A stretch of DNA of 62,985 nt, from contig CAMYJX010000018.1 in assembly GCA_947258825.1 (NCBI GenBank), positions 1 through 62,985 of the forward strand, written 5' to 3'. Shown here piece by piece: positions 34,281 to 42,994 of this stretch. The notes under the pieces were generated by a model. That model had not been told where the DNA came from. It did no database searches and was given only the letters and a program-made list of their open reading frames with translations. The stretch's first letter is position 1. Each line of letters starts with the position of its first letter. This DNA comes from an uncultured Pseudomonadales bacterium. GTDB lineage: Bacteria; Pseudomonadota; Gammaproteobacteria; Pseudomonadales; Azotimanducaceae. The position numbers and the translations under genes were made by a program.

Positions 34281-35987
34281 ATGTCCTCGCTCCCGAACTT
34301 CCAGGGTAAAGTCTACCAACGTGATACCTCTGAAGAGTACGGGGCGCACGCTTATCAGTACGCGACCACGTCAGAAGCCGACGGCACGATGACGCCCGCC
34401 GCCATCATCTATGTAGCCAGTGACGACGATATCATCCAGGCCATTCAATATGCGCGAGAGAAAGATCTCGGTATTGCGGTTCGCACGGGCGGACACCAGT
34501 ACATCGGCTCGTCCTCGACGACGGGGAACAACATCCAGATCGATCTGAGTGGGCGAGAGGCCCCGGATCGTGACAGCTATCCCTATCGCGAGTGGTCGCT
34601 GGATGAGGAGGAAGGCTCTTTGACGCTGGGGGTGGCCCTGGACGTCGATGATGTGTGCGCAATCAAGGTCCAGCACGGGGTCTTCTTCCCTCATGGTGAG
34701 TGCTGCACCGTACACGTTGGCGGTCACATGCAGACCGGAGGGTGGTCGGTCATCTCCCCCACCTTCGGCGTCATGATCGACTACCTGCTTCGTTTCGACA
34801 TCATCCTGGCTGACGGTAGCAAACGCACCGTGGAGCGGGACAGTCAGGATCCGATCGACAAGGACCTATGGTGGGCCTGTCTGGGTGGCAGCCCGGGTAA
34901 CTTCGGTGTAGTGACCAGCATCACGTTGAAGTACCTCAAGGATGAGGACCATCCCAAAACGCGCGGGTTCAAGATGGGGTGGTTCTTCAAACAGTCGACG
35001 CTCGAGCAGTTGGTACAGATCATTAGCGAGATCAATGACGATCCTAATGGGGATCCGGATTTCGCTATGTCGGTGATGGCTTTCGGCGAGGAGTACGACC
35101 CAGACGTGCCGAGCATACTGCCGGAAACCTTTGACAACGAGATGATGAAGAAGTACCCGCACCTCACGGGCGTAGACAAATTCCACTGGGTTGTGCCGAC
35201 CATCGTAGTGGTCGGATCCTGGGCCAACAGCAAAGGTGCTGACCAGGATGACTCTCACGTCGACGCCCTCTTCGAGCGTTTCAGGCAGGTGCCTGGGATG
35301 CTCAGCATGAAGCTCATCAACAAGGTATTCCCGCAAGACAAGATGATGGATGGTGCCCAGAAGCGGCCAATGTCCGAGATCATGAAGGCGCTCACCTTCG
35401 AGAATCCGCGCGAGTTCAACATGCCAGGGAAAAAGCTCGCGTGGCTCGGGAAGAACACAAGTACGATGTCGCAGAAAAATGAGCTCGGCGTCACCTTCGC
35501 GGAGTGGGTGGCCAAGAAGGCGCATGACATCGAGAGCATTAAGGGTGAGTTCAAATACTACGGCATGAAGATCGCGATTCAGGTCGGCATGGTTGGAGGC
35601 CCCGGCCTCGCAAACCCACCCATCGTTACGGCGATGGGACAGCGTGACGGCAACTACTGGCTCACCTTCGACGTCTTCTATGACCCCAATGTGCGCGGCA
35701 CATTCGAAAAAACTGCGGAGTTCCAGCACGCTCTTGCCGCGGACGTCTTGAGCAACAAGCTCAACTTCTGGGACGACGGCAGGGAGCGTCGGGTGATCCT
35801 CGGTCCAATGGTCGTCAACGATGAAAAACCGATCCTCGATGAGCTCTGGCCTGTCTACTACGACAACCGCGAAGTCTATGAGCGCCTGTTGAAGATCAAG
35901 CAAAAGCTTGATCCGCAGCACGTTTTCACGCCGAACCTGTTCTGTGTGGGTGCGACGAGTTGCCCGCGCTTACAATCGCAGGCCTGA
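34281..35987 (+). CDS. FAD-linked oxidase, berberine-bridge-enzyme type
   Basis: A 568-residue flavoprotein. The FAD_binding_4 domain contains VRTGGHQYIGSSS, whose histidine is the usual 8-alpha covalent FAD attachment, and GECCTVHVGGHMQTGG, whose first cysteine is placed for the second (6-S-cysteinyl) bond. The fold continues with DLWWACLGGSPGNFGVVTSI and ends with a BBE motif (RLLKIKQKLDPQHVFTPNLF). No signal peptide is seen. Such enzymes oxidise sugars, alkaloids or polyketides with O2; the substrate is unknown. AAGGAG precedes the ATG. It lies 145 bases behind the cyclase gene in the same direction. Confidence 0.88.
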   Translation: MSSLPNFQGKVYQRDTSEEYGAHAYQYATTSEADGTMTPAAIIYVASDDDIIQAIQYAREKDLGIAVRTGGHQYIGSSSTTGNNIQIDLSGREAPDRDSYPYREWSLDEEEGSLTLGVALDVDDVCAIKVQHGVFFPHGECCTVHVGGHMQTGGWSVISPTFGVMIDYLLRFDIILADGSKRTVERDSQDPIDKDLWWACLGGSPGNFGVVTSITLKYLKDEDHPKTRGFKMGWFFKQSTLEQLVQIISEINDDPNGDPDFAMSVMAFGEEYDPDVPSILPETFDNEMMKKYPHLTGVDKFHWVVPTIVVVGSWANSKGADQDDSHVDALFERFRQVPGMLSMKLINKVFPQDKMMDGAQKRPMSEIMKALTFENPREFNMPGKKLAWLGKNTSTMSQKNELGVTFAEWVAKKAHDIESIKGEFKYYGMKIAIQVGMVGGPGLANPPIVTAMGQRDGNYWLTFDVFYDPNVRGTFEKTAEFQHALAADVLSNKLNFWDDGRERRVILGPMVVNDEKPILDELWPVYYDNREVYERLLKIKQKLDPQHVFTPNLFCVGATSCPRLQSQA

Positions 35988-36020
35988 GCTGCCCAACATT
36001 CTTTCCTCGCAACCGCTGGC

Positions 36021-36222
36021 CAGTGGCGCGTAGCCTGCGGCCTCATTGGCGCCGCGCTGTTGCTGACGGCGAGTGCGCAGACGGCTTCGGGTCCCGGCGA
36101 TTTGGGTGATCGGCTGACCACCGCGAAGACCGGGGAAGGTGACTTAATCTCCTGGCGGCACATTGCCGATGATCCCGTGATCAGCGGCATGGCGTTCTCC
36201 TGCAGTGATGGCCTCGAATTCA
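36021..36222 (+). pseudogene. Secreted FG-GAP-like protein, N-terminal remnant
   Basis: A signal-peptide-like stretch (WRVACGLIGAALLLTASA) is followed by GDLISWRHIADDPVISGMAF and SCSDGLEF, where the frame runs into a terminator hairpin and repeat. The GxGLISWRxHxIDD pattern followed by SDGLEFADLDGDG is familiar from proteins with FG-GAP/VCBS repeats. Only the N-terminus remains. The family call is tentative. Confidence 0.35.
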
Positions 36223-36228
36223 GAAAAA

Positions 36229-36255
36229 GAAAGCCCAGGCATTGCCTGGGCTTTC
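36229..36255 (-). terminator. Rho-independent terminator hairpin
   Basis: gaaagcccaggc / gcctgggctttc form a perfect 12-base stem with a 3-base loop. On the minus strand the stem is followed by tttttctg, so it most likely ends minus-strand transcription from the HNH gene region. It may work weakly in the other direction. Confidence 0.75.
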
Positions 36256-36259
36256 CTGG

Positions 36260-36310
36260 ATGGCTCCGCCTGCTGGGCTCAACTGGCCGACACTCGGCAG
36301 GCGCCCGCGG
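36260..36310. repeat. tRNA-Asn 3'-end repeat, variant copy 4 (truncated)
   Basis: atggctccgcctgctgggct, then caactggccgacactcggca and ggcgcccgcgg, the same chimera as at 50175. It stops before cttcctaaagg and the anticodon-stem part. It joins repeat R2 directly. Confidence 0.75.
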
Positions 36311-36400
36311 ATTCCAACGATTCCATTTCGCTGTGTATTACCACCCCACAGAATCTGCACGATTGGAACGCATCTCGCGCCTACCTATATCCGATCAATT
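36311..36400. repeat. Island repeat R2, copy 3
   Basis: Contains attccaacgattccatttcg, ccccacagaatctgcacgat and tggaacgcatctcgcgccta. It matches the copies at 17484 and 28377. The plus-strand frame keeps YYHPTESARLERISRL. Downstream to 36507 no gene is recognised. Confidence 0.6.
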
Positions 36401-36507
36401 TAGAGAGGAATAATCCGACAACCTGGGATCTGTTCCAACTTAGCGCGCGAGTACTGAATATCGAACCTGATTGGGTACGTCGTGTTGTGAGAGTGCGGGA
36501 CTCTCGC

Positions 36508-37366
36508 TCAACGGAATTCATCAATCGACTCACCCCAAGGCAACCCGCGGCGTTCGCGATGCTCCCTCCATGGCACATCGAGCTGTTCGCAATGCGCCCT
36601 AGCCGCGCCTTCCAGTGTAAAAAAGGTGCTCCTGCTCTCATGTACGACTTTACGTTCCTCAGAAACGACACGCGCAACTGCAACGCTTTCTACGGAGCTG
36701 TCTCCGAGTTGTGTAATGACACTAAGCTGCCGATCCCCCAGTTCCGTGATAACAACTAGGCGTTGTTCATATTCGACTAGCTTGTCTCCACTTTGACCTT
36801 CCGGACATGAGGGAAACTCTGCAGGTACACGCCAATATCGTTGAAAAGCGCCTGGGGTTAGTGACTCACTGATCAATTCAGCGGCAGGCTGTGTTGGCTT
36901 TGCATGACTACCGTAAACCCACTCGCCGAGCTTTCCGCCTATAGGTTGCGCGCCTGGCTCAACCCACTTTCGAATTCTCATTAGGCTTGCTTCGGCTTCC
37001 TCTTTCGAGACGGCTCGCATCCGCTCATAGTTTTTGGGGAGCTTCATGCCCTTTGGTCTGGCCGGATTTCGACAGAACTCATCAAGTGAGCCATAGGAAA
37101 GTTCTATTCTTCCCAGGGTTATCGGGCTTCTAAGGATATTCTCAAGGCGAGTAATCCAGCGTAGGTTATACGCGCGATTGTTTCGTCTGTTCGTATCGAT
37201 ATGATCGACGACAAGTTTAGAACTCGGAGCCTCACCATGGAAAGCGGCCGCCACGATACGATGAACATTCTCACCGCAAATGTTCATGTATCCTGTTGAT
37301 CTGCCAGCCCTCCCAAAAGTCCAGCAATTGTCCAGCTTTCTTAGTCGTTTACCCTTTCTGGCTTTG
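36508..37366 (-). CDS. HNH endonuclease, 5' end cut by an IS3 element
   Basis: An HNH-type nuclease of homing/mobile-element type. The frame reads back from the IS edge as RKGKRLRKLDNCWTFGRAGR, then STGYMNICGENVHRIVAAAF, with the HNH core VVDHIDTNRRNNRAYNLRWI. A long C-terminal tail of about 190 residues may bind DNA. The first in-frame ATG is 37287, inside the conserved region, and no earlier standard start exists before the IS3 remnant, so the N-terminus appears to be lost. A truncated protein could still be made from 37287. A minus-strand terminator follows at 36229. Confidence 0.7.
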
Positions 37367-37367
37367 A

Positions 37368-38405
37368 CCTGGCTGATTTCTTCGGACCAGTTGAAGCTTG
37401 AGGATGGCGATTACGCTGCCTCCTCTGACAGCTGATTGATGAACTCGTTTGGCGTTAGCTGTCCAAAGCTCGAGTGCGGTCGAACCTCATTGTAATCGCG
37501 CCGCCAGGCTTCGATGATGACTTTTGCTTCGGCCCGGCTCCTGAACCACTCCGTGTTCAGGCACTCATCTCTGAACTTGCCGTTGAAGCTTTTATCGAGG
37601 CCATTCTGCCAGGGCTTCCCTGGATCGATGAACGCCGTTTCGATGCCTCGGCTCGCGCGTGTACTCGTCGACGACGGCCAGGCACTTCAGCTGAGCTCCG
37701 TTCGCGCAGCGATCGAAGACAAAATCGTATGCCCAGACGTCGTTCGGCGCAGCGGCCAGTAAGGGTCGTAGCCTGGATGGGGCCGTACGCCGTCTCCGAC
37801 GCTTCTTCGGCACTTGGAGACCGGCTTGTTGCCAGAGTCGATAGGCAAGATCCAGGCTCATCTCAAAGCCCTCCCGTTCCAACAGAACCTGGATACGTCG
37901 ATATCCCCAGCGTGGATACAGACCCGAGAGACGCCGCATCACTCTCAACACCATCGCGTCCTTCTCTCGCAGTCGCGACGTATAGTTCAGTGCGGATCGG
38001 GCAACGGAAAGCAGGATGCAAGCTCGGCGCTGAGATAGCCCTCGCCCTACGGCGTAGGCCACCTGCTGGCGCCGCACCCGCGCCCTCACCACGTTTTTCG
38101 TTGGATCTCCTTCATTACCTCGATCTCGAGGTCCCGCTCCGCGAGAAGCTTCTTCAACCGAGCATTCTCTTGCTCGATCCGCTTCATGTGCCGGACGTCG
38201 GTCACATCGATCGATCCAAACTTCTTCCACGAGGTGTAGATCGTCTACTCGCTGACCTCGTGCTTCTTCGCAGCCTCGGCTACTGGCTTCTGGTCGCACT
38301 CCCGCAGGATCCGGACCATCTGGTCTGCGCTGTACTTCCCTTTCTTCATGGCTTCCTCCCAGGAAGCCATCCTCTCAACTACTCAGTGGTCCGAAACTAC
38401 CCAGG
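37368..38405 (-). mobile_element. IS3-family element, defective
   Basis: Bounded by imperfect inverted repeats: cctggctgatttcttcggac at the left and, on the other strand, cctgggtagtttcggaccac at the right. orfA starts at 38349 (MKKGKYSADQMVRILRECDQ) but has TAG in place of Gln after HEVSE. orfB keeps its N-terminal part (QQVAYAVGRGLSQRRACILL; WAYDFVFDRCANGAQLKCLA) and its end (VRPHSSFGQLTPNEFINQLS). The core between VVDEYTRE and the PGKPWQNG-like region is deleted with loss of frame. It cannot transpose by itself. The orfA start lies in a 10-base-arm hairpin. No target duplication was evident. Confidence 0.85.
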
Positions 38406-38597
38406 CAGGTCACTGGCACGAGCAGTCTCATGCGAATTCTATATCCAGGACAACCAGGCTGTCGGGATGAGGACCTTGAGCACAATGCTGAGGCAACACG
38501 CGCGAGATAGACGCACCGTGAAAGCGTTCGGTGATACACAATCTGAAACGAAGAGAATTTCGGTGTGTGGTCTTGTCTATATGGTCTTACCGGAATT

Positions 38598-38984
38598 TCA
38601 GGGTTTGTAACCCAGACAATAGGTCACCAGCTTATTACCGTCGAGATCTCGGAAGTAACCACCGTAGAAGCCCATCGATGAGCCACGATCATGGGGATCA
38701 CCTTCGTCGGTGGCTCCTAGCTCCATCGCTTTGGCATAAATCCACTCCACATTCTCCGGAGTTTCCGCATTGAGCGCGACCATTACCCCGTTGCCAATTG
38801 TGGCCTCCTCTTCGTCGAATGGCGTGATCACAGAGAACATCGTCTCATTTGATGAACGCCCCCATCCAAGCATGCGTTCGTCGGTCATCACCCGCCGGGC
38901 GCTAAGCCCAGCAAAGAGCGCGTCATAGAAGTGTCCCGCGGCCTCAAGATCGTTTGTTCCTAGTGTGAGGTAGCCAATCAACAT
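38598..38984 (-). CDS. VOC superfamily (glyoxalase-like) protein
   Basis: A 128-residue protein with two paired beta-alpha-beta-beta-beta units: MLIGYLTLGTNDLEAAGHFY at the start and ATDEGDPHDRGSSMGFYGGY, then FRDLDGNKLVTYC at the end. Typical of small VOC proteins of the glyoxalase/bleomycin resistance type. The usual metal-binding His at position 5 is replaced by Tyr, so it may not be a metal enzyme. Its function is unknown. The region 38406-38597 holds no gene. Confidence 0.8.
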   Translation of the reverse strand: MLIGYLTLGTNDLEAAGHFYDALFAGLSARRVMTDERMLGWGRSSNETMFSVITPFDEEEATIGNGVMVALNAETPENVEWIYAKAMELGATDEGDPHDRGSSMGFYGGYFRDLDGNKLVTYCLGYKP

Positions 38985-39002
38985 ATGCCTTTACGCCTGA
39001 TC

Positions 39003-39029
39003 CGGTTAATGCGGTTAATGCGGTTAATG
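39003..39029. repeat. Three perfect tandem copies of a 9-bp unit
   Basis: cggttaatg is repeated three times, just upstream of the VOC gene on the minus strand. A short frame then follows on the plus strand (APFIEEALGEINRLSES) that looks like a gene tail, not identified. It could be replication slippage at a junction. Confidence 0.7.
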
Positions 39030-39215
39030 CGAGGTTAGCCCCCTTCATCGAGGAGGCGCTGGGCGAGATCAACCGGCTTTCCGAGTCAGATGTCAATGAC
39101 CGCGGTCCGCGCAAGTCTCAGAGCTGAGATAGGCGCTTTGATCCACCGCCCGCCCGAACTGCATGACCGGCTACCTGCCGAAGCTGACCCGGCATGCCTC
39201 GCCGGGCCGCAGAAG

Positions 39216-40187
39216 CTAACGTGACACGGGGACCAGGCGCTTGAAGCCGACCTCCAGATCTACAAGCGGTTCCCAGTCCAATACGGCGCGGGTCCGTCGT
39301 TGATCAAACCAGTGCGCGGTCGCCAGTTGCTCGGCAAGGAACCGTGTCATTGGCGGATCACCGCGTAGATTGAGGGTATCCCAGAGTCGCTCAACCACCG
39401 ACCCAGCGGCGATTGCCAGTGGCGCTGGCAGATGCCGAAGGTGGGTCGCTAACCCAAAGGACTCAAGGATTCGGACAATCGTCTCCTGCACCGTGCGCGG
39501 TTGACCGTTAGAGATAACCAACGGCTGCCCGGCCGCCTGCTCCGCTCGATCCAGGCCAGCAACAATGGCATCCGCCGCATTATCGATGTAGGTCGTATCA
39601 ATGAGGGCAAGGCCGCTGCCGACCAGCACCAGTCGACCGGCCCGTGCCCGATCGACGATCCGTTGCACCAGCTGCGTGTCGCCGGGGCCCCAGACCAGAT
39701 GCGGTCGCAACACCGCAACGGGCATCGCTGCAGAGTTCGCGGCCAACGCAAGCTGTTCACCAAACGCTTTAGAGCGCGCGTAATGGCCGCGCACCCGTGT
39801 TGGATCGGCAGGCCCCGCAGGCTCACCAACGAGCGCCGTGCCGGCATGCGCAACAGAAGGGGTAGAGACATGAACGAAACGCCGAACGCCACCGGCTCTG
39901 GCAGCCTTCAACAGCTGTTCCGTACCCGCAACGTTGACCGCGGCAAAGGCTTTCCAGCGACCGCTGACGCCGACCTTTGCGGCCAGATGAATGATCGCGT
40001 CCTGCCCGGCAATCGCCTGGGCGAGACGGTCGCTGTCCGGTGCCGCCAGATCCACAAGCACCTCTGCAACCGCCGGCAGCTGCGATGCGCCTCTCTGCAG
40101 AACGGTGATGGTGTCACCTCGCCGTACCAGCCGTTCGACAATCTGACGACCGATCAGGCTCGTCGCCCCGGTCACCAGAACTTTCAC
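39216..40187 (-). CDS. oleD: OleD-like NAD(P)-dependent 3-ketoalkanoate reductase
   Basis: A 323-residue extended short-chain dehydrogenase. It opens with the Rossmann motif MKVLVTGATSLIGRQIVERL and has a YxxxK active site in GHYARSKAFGEQLA and VAVLRPHLVWGPGD typical of 3-beta-HSD-like enzymes. In olefin synthesis OleD reduces the 2-alkyl-3-ketoacid made by OleA to the beta-hydroxy acid. Its start overlaps the end of oleBC by 4 bases (ATGA), making it the last gene of the oleA-oleBC-oleD operon. Confidence 0.88.
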   Translation of the reverse strand: MKVLVTGATSLIGRQIVERLVRRGDTITVLQRGASQLPAVAEVLVDLAAPDSDRLAQAIAGQDAIIHLAAKVGVSGRWKAFAAVNVAGTEQLLKAARAGGVRRFVHVSTPSVAHAGTALVGEPAGPADPTRVRGHYARSKAFGEQLALAANSAAMPVAVLRPHLVWGPGDTQLVQRIVDRARAGRLVLVGSGLALIDTTYIDNAADAIVAGLDRAEQAAGQPLVISNGQPRTVQETIVRILESFGLATHLRHLPAPLAIAAGSVVERLWDTLNLRGDPPMTRFLAEQLATAHWFDQRRTRAVLDWEPLVDLEVGFKRLVPVSR

Positions 40188-42994
40188 AGCACTGTCGCCC
40201 GATCACCGGCCAGCACGCGCTCAGCCCAACGCGCAACGGCGGCGCGATCTATCTTCGAATTGTGCCGTCGATCAACAGGCAGTTTGAGTGTGATCAGTAC
40301 CGCCGCTAGATCTACGCCAGGGGTTGTCCGAACCTGGCCCCGAACCCGATCGGCCAGGGTCATTGGTGCGGACACCGTTGACGCGTTCGCCGAGACAAGC
40401 CGCAACACGGCTACAGCAACCTGAGTACCGACCGGGCCAACACCAACCACCGCCGCCAGCGCCACCTCCGCCAGTTTTTCAATCTGCTGCTCGCACCCAA
40501 CGGGCCCGACCGGACCACTCGCGGTGCTGATGACATGTGCAAGCCGGCCGCTCACAATAAGGCAGCCGTCACTGTCGAGCTGACCAATGTCACCGCTGCG
40601 GTGCCAGCCTCGGGGCTGCGACGCCCGGTAATCGGTCCACCACAGACGATCGTACCCCTCGCACGCATGAGGGGCGCGGACCAGAATTTCGCCGAGCACC
40701 GAAGCCATCGCTTGAGGTGCGCCTGTTGGCTGGCCGTCAGCGCCAAGCGGGTCGATCATGACCTCCACGCTCGGCAGCGGGTAGCCGACGCAGACACCAT
40801 CGTCCGCGCACCCTTCGGCCCGCTCACTCAGCGCCTGCAGTGACACATCGGCCACGGGCAGCAACTCGGTCATTCCATAGGGCGTGCGCAGATCCGCTGC
40901 GGAGAAGACTTTGGCCACCGACCGCAACAGGGCGGTGGACACCGGCGCGCCGGCTGACAGCACCAGACGGACCCCCCCAACCGCGGTTCTGAAATCAGCA
41001 GCCGCTGTAATATCAGCGGTTGCTCTCGCATCAACCGCCCCTCCGGAATCAGCCAGTTCCGGAGCGGTCGCAACGACATTGACCAGGGCCGCCGGGGAAG
41101 CAAACACTAGCGTCGCGTCGATGGCCTGCAGCGCTTCAACGAGCGCCCCGGCAGTCAGTGTGCCTGGAGCAGCAACCTCCATGGCCGGGACCATCGAGGT
41201 AATCCCAAGGGTCGGGCCGTACAGCGCGAAAGGCGCGAACGCTGCCACCAGGCGGTCGCCGGGGGCAATGCTGTATAGCGTACGCAGCGCATCCCGCTGC
41301 GCTTTAATTTGCCGATGACGATAAAGCACACCCTTCGATGGCCCCGTCGAGCCGGAGGTGAATACCAGCGCGGCGAGGGCCTCCGGCGGCACCGTAGGCA
41401 TCACCGGTTGCCCACCGCCAAGGGCCGCAAGGCCGGCAAGATCCGTTTCCGCATTCAGCACCGTCTGGCGCAGCCCGGAGCCTGGGCAAATGGCAATCCG
41501 CCGCCCGGGCCAGCGCAACACACGGGCGACCGCAAGCGCTCGATCGATCCCGATCAGGTAGGCCGGATGTGCACTCTTCAATGCCTGGTGCATACCCTTT
41601 GCGCCGAGCCCTGAATCCACCAGTACGACCACTGCGCCGAATCGCCAACAGGCGTAAACCGTAAGCGCAAGATCGATCCCTGGCGGAATCATCAGCGCCA
41701 CCCGCTCGCCTGGGTTGATCCCAAAGGCGGTCATCCCTGCGGCCAGCTGATCCACTTGACCCGCAAAATCACTGAAGCTGATCGATCGCCCAACCGGGCC
41801 CGGCTCAACCACCGCCGCAGCCATCGGATCAGCGGCAGAAAAGTCCGTCAGCGCTGGCGAGTCGGCAATCGGTGGTTGGTCGCCGTCGCCTGCCGAATCA
41901 CCTGGCTCCATCTGCGAACCGGAGATCAAGCCGGAGCCCACACTGAAATCAGGCAGCAGGCGCTGAATCCAATCGCAGACGGCAGCCCCGACATCAGCAT
42001 CTTCAGCCACGAAGTGGGCCGCTCCGGGAAATCGATGCACATCCGCATGCGGCATGCGCCGCTCAAGGTCGTGCAGATACAGATCGCTGAACACCTGATC
42101 CCGCGGCCCCCAGAGCAGCAGTGCCGGGATACCGGCGAGGTCTGCGAGGCCAGCGGCAATGGCATCGAGCGTGGCCGTGCTCTCGTGCTCTGGCTCCAGC
42201 GGGATATCTGCAACAAAGTCGGCAATCGCGGTCCGCCGCGCGGCCGTCAGATAGGGCGCGACAAAGCCAGCTTTAACTGCCGCCTGCAGCCGCGGGCGAG
42301 ACATCGCCAAAGCACCCCTAATGAATGCCCGGGTCAGCACCGTCGCCGGCCGCAATACCGGCGCAGACCGAATCAATCGGATCAACGCCGGCGCTGGCGA
42401 GCCCGCCGGCTGATGGACGGCCGTGTTCGTCAGCACCACACCGGCGAGTGTCGGACAATCCGCTACCGGCGACTCACTGGATAGCGACTCAGTTGTGGGC
42501 GGTTCGCTTATATGAGGCTGGGCGCTCAGTCCCCCTGCCGGCTCAGGCGGAAGATGCCGCAATGCCCAGCCCAGGGAGACCGGCCCACCCCAGTCGTGAG
42601 CGACAGTAATGACGGGCCCGGTGATGCCCAGCGCCTTCGTGAGCTGGCACAGATCATCAACGCGCGTGGCCAGGGTCCGCTTCCGTCCAGTCCGCTCGGA
42701 GAAACCCATATCCAGCTGGTCGACGGCGATCGTCCGTACCCGCTGCGGCGCTTTACGTTCGATCTCGGCGATGAGACCGCGCCAGAGAAAGGACCAGGAA
42801 GGGTTGCCGTGTACGCAGAGTAAAGTCAGCTCCGGCTCGGCATCCGCTGACCGCGATGCCCAGGAATCAAGGATGTGCCAGGTCCGACCGGTCTCATCAA
42901 TGCCGGGCGCCAACACCAGGCGCGACCAGCTCGGTTCAAGGCCAATGATTCCGGCGGGCGGCAGCTCAGCGGGTGCAACAGGCCTTGAACTCAC
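40184..42994 (-). CDS. oleBC: OleBC fusion: alpha/beta hydrolase joined to beta-lactone synthetase
   Basis: One polypeptide of about 936 residues with two enzyme domains. The N-terminal part (to about residue 335) is an alpha/beta hydrolase (LLCVHGNPSWSFLWRGLI; nucleophile Asp in VAHDWGGPVSLGWALRHLPP), matching OleB, the beta-lactone decarboxylase. From about 370 on it is an AMP-ligase-fold enzyme (ALVFTSGSTGPSKGVLYRHR; YGMTELLPV; GWHRSGDIGQLD; a Lys near the end), matching OleC. The frame is open from 43045, but GTG 42994 overlaps the oleA stop as GTGA and is the more likely start. Separate oleB and oleC are usual in gammaproteobacteria; fusions are known from actinobacteria. Confidence 0.88.
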   Translation of the reverse strand: MSSRPVAPAELPPAGIIGLEPSWSRLVLAPGIDETGRTWHILDSWASRSADAEPELTLLCVHGNPSWSFLWRGLIAEIERKAPQRVRTIAVDQLDMGFSERTGRKRTLATRVDDLCQLTKALGITGPVITVAHDWGGPVSLGWALRHLPPEPAGGLSAQPHISEPPTTESLSSESPVADCPTLAGVVLTNTAVHQPAGSPAPALIRLIRSAPVLRPATVLTRAFIRGALAMSRPRLQAAVKAGFVAPYLTAARRTAIADFVADIPLEPEHESTATLDAIAAGLADLAGIPALLLWGPRDQVFSDLYLHDLERRMPHADVHRFPGAAHFVAEDADVGAAVCDWIQRLLPDFSVGSGLISGSQMEPGDSAGDGDQPPIADSPALTDFSAADPMAAAVVEPGPVGRSISFSDFAGQVDQLAAGMTAFGINPGERVALMIPPGIDLALTVYACWRFGAVVVLVDSGLGAKGMHQALKSAHPAYLIGIDRALAVARVLRWPGRRIAICPGSGLRQTVLNAETDLAGLAALGGGQPVMPTVPPEALAALVFTSGSTGPSKGVLYRHRQIKAQRDALRTLYSIAPGDRLVAAFAPFALYGPTLGITSMVPAMEVAAPGTLTAGALVEALQAIDATLVFASPAALVNVVATAPELADSGGAVDARATADITAAADFRTAVGGVRLVLSAGAPVSTALLRSVAKVFSAADLRTPYGMTELLPVADVSLQALSERAEGCADDGVCVGYPLPSVEVMIDPLGADGQPTGAPQAMASVLGEILVRAPHACEGYDRLWWTDYRASQPRGWHRSGDIGQLDSDGCLIVSGRLAHVISTASGPVGPVGCEQQIEKLAEVALAAVVGVGPVGTQVAVAVLRLVSANASTVSAPMTLADRVRGQVRTTPGVDLAAVLITLKLPVDRRHNSKIDRAAVARWAERVLAGDRATVL

